From: Candidatus Eiseniibacteriota bacterium | GTDB lineage: Bacteria > Eisenbacteria > RBG-16-71-46 > JACRLI01 | Length of the DNA stretch: 61,365 nucleotides | Direction: 5' to 3' | NCBI GenBank assembly: GCA_025351485.1 | Contig: JANXVU010000033.1 | Location: 1 to 61,365 of the forward strand | Part shown: positions 58,348 through 61,365 of the stretch, piece after piece | Position numbering within the stretch: the stretch's first letter is position 1 | Layout of the letters: each line of letters opens with the position of its first letter | Translations under genes and position numbers: made by a program | Notes under the pieces: generated by a model | Told to the model about the DNA's origin: nothing | Databases searched by the model: none | Seen by the model: the letters and a program-made list of their open reading frames with translations, nothing else

Positions 58348-58432
58348 GCGAGAGTGGCGAAACTGGCAGACGCGCCAGACTTAGGATCTGGTGGGGAAAC
58401 CCTTGCGGGTTCGACTCCCGCCTCTCGCACCA
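58348..58432 (+). tRNA. tRNA-Leu (anticodon UAG, reads CUA)
   Basis: An 85-base class II tRNA with encoded CCA. The acceptor stem GCGAGAG pairs with CTCTCGC (58422-58428). The D-arm has GGCGAAACTGGCAGACGCGCC-like structure. The anticodon stem CCAGA / TCTGG encloses loop CTTAGGA with TAG at 58382-58384. A long variable arm GGGGAAACCC and T-arm GCGGG-TTCGACT-CCCGC complete it. All stems pair. Confidence 0.97.
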
Positions 58433-58448
58433 ACATCCTCCGGATAAC

Positions 58449-58476
58449 GGGCGCCGGAAGCGACCGCTTCGCGCCC
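58449..58476 (+). terminator. Hairpin between tRNA-Leu and tig
   Basis: GGGCGC-cg-GAAGC, a GACC loop, GCTTC-GCGCCC forms an 11-bp stem with a two-base bulge, 16 bases after the tRNA. TCTTTT comes eight bases later. It probably ends the tRNA transcript. Confidence 0.5.
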
Positions 58477-58529
58477 CCGAGTGGTCTTTTGGCTGGATTG
58501 TCGCATCCAAGCAATGACAGGAGTGTTCC

Positions 58530-59834
58530 TTGAAAGTCGAACTGAAGCAGCTGGAAGGCTGGAAGCGGGCCCTGGAGGTTGAAATTCCAGTCGAGGACGT
58601 GAACCGGCAGATGGACACCATCGTCGAGGAGTTCCGCCGGCGGATGAGTGTTCCCGGCTTTCGCAAAGGCAAGGTGCCGGAGAAGATGGCCCGCCAGAGC
58701 CTCGGGCCCACCGTGGACGAGGAGTTCCTGCGCCGGGTGGTGCCGGAGGCCTACGAGCGCGCGGTCCGCGAGGCCGCGGTGGTGCCGGCGGGGCAGGCCA
58801 CCATCGAGAACCTGGACTACAAGCCCGGCCAGCCGCTGAAGTTCACGGCCCTGTTCGAGGCCCGCCCGGAAATCCAGCCCAGGGACTACAAGGGGCTGAA
58901 GCTCAAGCAGGAGAACGACGAGGTCAACGAGGACGACGTGGACAAGGTCCTGGCCGATCTGAGGGAGCGGTCGGCCGACTTCCCGGTTTCCGAAGGGACG
59001 GCCGGCCCCGATTCCATACTGCTCACGGACTACGAGGCCCACGACGAGAACGGCAAGCTGATGCCGGAGGGCCGCCAGCACAATTATCCGATCGAACTGG
59101 GAGCGGAGGGCCTTTTGCCCGAATTCCGCACCGGCCTGGTCGGGGCCAAGGCTGGCGAGGGCCGCACCTTGACCGTGAATTACCCATCCGACTTCCGTAA
59201 TGAGAAGATGGCCGGGCATTCCGTTCGGTACGATATGAAGATCCGTGAAATTCGGGAGAAGAAGCTACCCGACCTGGACGATAACTTTGCCAGCACCCGT
59301 TTCGGCGCCCGGGACCTGGCCGACCTGAAATCCAGGATCCGGCTGCAACTGGAAGGCGAGTCCCGGCTTGCGGCGCGCGAGCGGCTCGAGGCGGCGGTGG
59401 TGGACGACGTGATCTCGCGAAACGATTTCTCTCCGCCTGAATCCATGGTGGAAGAGTTGCTGAACAACGTGGAACGCCGGGCGCGGGACGAGTCCAAGGA
59501 CATCACGGACGATGACGTCCGCAATCTGCGCGAGGGATATAAGTCGGCGGCGCAGCGCGCGGTGAAGCGGGACCTCCTGTGGGAGGCAATCTCACGCACC
59601 GAGGGGCTCACCGTGGAGGCGACCGAAGTGGACGCGGAGATCCAGCGGATCCTGGAATCGGCCAAGAGCCGGCAGCCGGGACAGGGGCCGGACGAGCGCA
59701 CCCTTCGCAGCGAGGCCGGCCGGAGCCGGATCCACGACGCCCTGGCGGACCGCAAGGTTTACGAGTTTCTGACCGGCAGCGCCGAGATCGCGCAGGTCGT
59801 CCGTCCGAGGCAGTCGCGGATCATCACCCCGTAG
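58530..59834 (+). CDS. tig: Trigger factor
   Basis: A 434-residue ribosome-associated chaperone. The N-terminal ribosome-binding domain contains the signature FRRRMSVPGFRKGKVPEKM. The FKBP-like PPIase domain covers ~150-245 (DSILLTDYEAHDENGKLM ... GLLPEFRTGLVGAKAGE). The helical substrate-cradle C-domain is ~250-434. TTG 58530 has AGGAG upstream. It is followed by clpP and clpX in the classical tig-clpP-clpX order, with clpP under a promoter of its own. Confidence 0.95.
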   Translation: MKVELKQLEGWKRALEVEIPVEDVNRQMDTIVEEFRRRMSVPGFRKGKVPEKMARQSLGPTVDEEFLRRVVPEAYERAVREAAVVPAGQATIENLDYKPGQPLKFTALFEARPEIQPRDYKGLKLKQENDEVNEDDVDKVLADLRERSADFPVSEGTAGPDSILLTDYEAHDENGKLMPEGRQHNYPIELGAEGLLPEFRTGLVGAKAGEGRTLTVNYPSDFRNEKMAGHSVRYDMKIREIREKKLPDLDDNFASTRFGARDLADLKSRIRLQLEGESRLAARERLEAAVVDDVISRNDFSPPESMVEELLNNVERRARDESKDITDDDVRNLREGYKSAAQRAVKRDLLWEAISRTEGLTVEATEVDAEIQRILESAKSRQPGQGPDERTLRSEAGRSRIHDALADRKVYEFLTGSAEIAQVVRPRQSRIITP

Positions 59835-59853
59835 GGCGCGGCCCAGGAAGGTG

Positions 59854-59862
59854 TGATACAAT
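59854..59862 (+). promoter_or_regulatory. Extended -10 promoter of clpP
   Basis: TGA-TACAAT (59854-59862) is an extended -10 in the tig-clpP gap. The first ATG (59869) begins after exactly six more bases. That places the transcript start at or next to the start codon. Confidence 0.55.
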
Positions 59863-59868
59863 ACCCCT

Positions 59869-60471
59869 ATGAAGGACAAAAATCCGATGAGCTATATCCC
59901 CATGGTGGTGGAGCAGGACGGACGCAGCGAGCGCGGCTACGACATCTACTCGCGGCTGCTCAAGGACCGAATTATTTTCCTTGGCTCGCCCATCGATGAC
60001 TACGTCGCCAACGTGGTGATTGCCCAGCTCCTGTTCCTCGAGGCGCAGGACCCGGACCGCGACATCTACCTGTACCTGAACTCCCCGGGCGGCAGCGTGA
60101 CCGCCGGGCTCGCGATCTACGACACCATGCAGTTCATCAAGGCCGACGTGGCCACCATCTGCATGGGCCAGGCGGCCAGCATGGGCGCGGTGCTCCTGTG
60201 CGCCGGAGCCGCCGGCAAGCGCTCGGCGCTGCCGCACTCGCGGATCATGATCCACCAGATCCTCGGGGGCACGCAGGGCCAGCTCACCGACATCGAGATC
60301 TACACCCGTGAAATGAACGCGCTCAAGGAGCGGCTGAACGACATCCTCTCGCGCCACACGGGCCAGACCATCGACAAGATCGAGAAGGACACGGATCGCA
60401 ATTACTTCATGTCCGCCGAGGATGCCAAGGCGTACGGCCTGGTGGACGAAGTTTTCTTGAAGCGAAAGTAA
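59869..60471 (+). CDS. clpP: ATP-dependent Clp protease proteolytic subunit ClpP
   Basis: A 200-residue serine peptidase that forms the tetradecameric chamber used by ClpX. The catalytic triad, numbered from ATG 59869, is Ser104 (GQAASMGA), His129 (SRIMIHQ) and Asp176 ([13 protein letters not shown]). The substrate-strand motif [16 protein letters not shown] is intact. Two starts are possible. ATG 59869 matches leaderless transcription from the -10 just upstream. ATG 59887 ([13 protein letters not shown]) has GAAGGA upstream and aligns with the start of B. subtilis ClpP. Confidence 0.96.
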   Translation: MKDKNPMSYIPMVVEQDGRSERGYDIYSRLLKDRIIFLGSPIDDYVANVVIAQLLFLEAQDPDRDIYLYLNSPGGSVTAGLAIYDTMQFIKADVATICMGQAASMGAVLLCAGAAGKRSALPHSRIMIHQILGGTQGQLTDIEIYTREMNALKERLNDILSRHTGQTIDKIEKDTDRNYFMSAEDAKAYGLVDEVFLKRK

Positions 60472-60539
60472 CTCGAGGCAGATTTCGGAGGGGCAGTTCA
60501 CTTCGCCTCCGCTCCTTAGCCGGGAAAGCGAACCACGAC

Positions 60540-61365
<826 letters not shown>

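Overview
ORGANISM. This is chromosomal DNA from a high-GC, Gram-negative-type bacterium. Cell-surface and periplasmic markers are plentiful: LolA-like and LolB-like proteins, lipoproteins, O-antigen-ligase-type and ArnT-type membrane enzymes, and secreted parvulin and cyclophilin isomerases. Three large secreted proteins, one of them a C25 (gingipain/PorU-type) peptidase, end in a similar FlgD/Por-secretion-like C-terminal beta domain. That style is typical of the FCB superphylum and of lineages such as Candidatus Eisenbacteria. The assignment is an inference from gene style, not from a marker-gene search. TTG and GTG starts are frequent, and many genes overlap by ATGA, GTGA or TTGA. LAYOUT. 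0-9.2 kb: a secreted parvulin, a C25 peptidase, a ParDE toxin-antitoxin pair, and a secreted HEAT-repeat/cyclophilin fusion. 9.2-12.5 kb: a small Cys protein, a GNAT acetyltransferase and ClpB. 12.5-15.1 kb: a seven-repeat FG-GAP-like secreted protein that appears to sit inside one arm of a long hairpin. 15.1-18.5 kb: a GGDEF diguanylate cyclase, a lipoprotein and a stand-alone PTS EIIA. 18.5-23.7 kb: zinc-ribbon/TPR, VanZ, HisS and AspS, then a second copy of the hairpin element and an ACT-domain protein. 23.7-31.3 kb: a secreted phospholipase D, NDH-2, photolyase, MscS, MgtC, and a two-gene cbiX/B12-binding MerR (CarH-like) operon. That operon is preceded by a tandem structured leader. 31.3-38.2 kb: envelope polysaccharide genes. 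38.5-51.3 kb: a long, mostly overlapping run phoH-pgpH-ybeY-CNNM-CNNM-GT-C, then recO-glyQ-membrane protein-glyS. 51.5-57 kb: a 1175-residue secreted repeat protein, then hotdog thioesterase, LolB-like and LolA-like genes. 57-61.4 kb: an M20 peptidase, tRNA-Leu(UAG), and trigger factor-clpP-clpX (clpX is cut by the window edge). HOW THE GENES WORK TOGETHER. There are two proteostasis groups (ClpB; Tig-ClpP-ClpX). Two nucleotide second messengers are implied: c-di-GMP by the GGDEF protein and c-di-AMP by PgpH. A light/B12/DNA-repair flavoured neighbourhood combines photolyase, a CarH-like regulator and CbiX. MOST INTERESTING. (i) A hairpin family has a conserved 33-nt apical segment and different stems. 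One copy is apparently split by a 2.5-kb gene cassette. (ii) The cbiX-carH-like leader holds two 75-nt repeats with a conserved predicted fold and a possible anti-Shine-Dalgarno. (iii) Five genes have their -10 box exactly six bases before the ATG, which suggests leaderless transcription. (iv) A C9 tract at the parD/parE junction is placed so that a -1 slip would fuse antitoxin to toxin. No rRNA, CRISPR array, transposase or integrase was seen.
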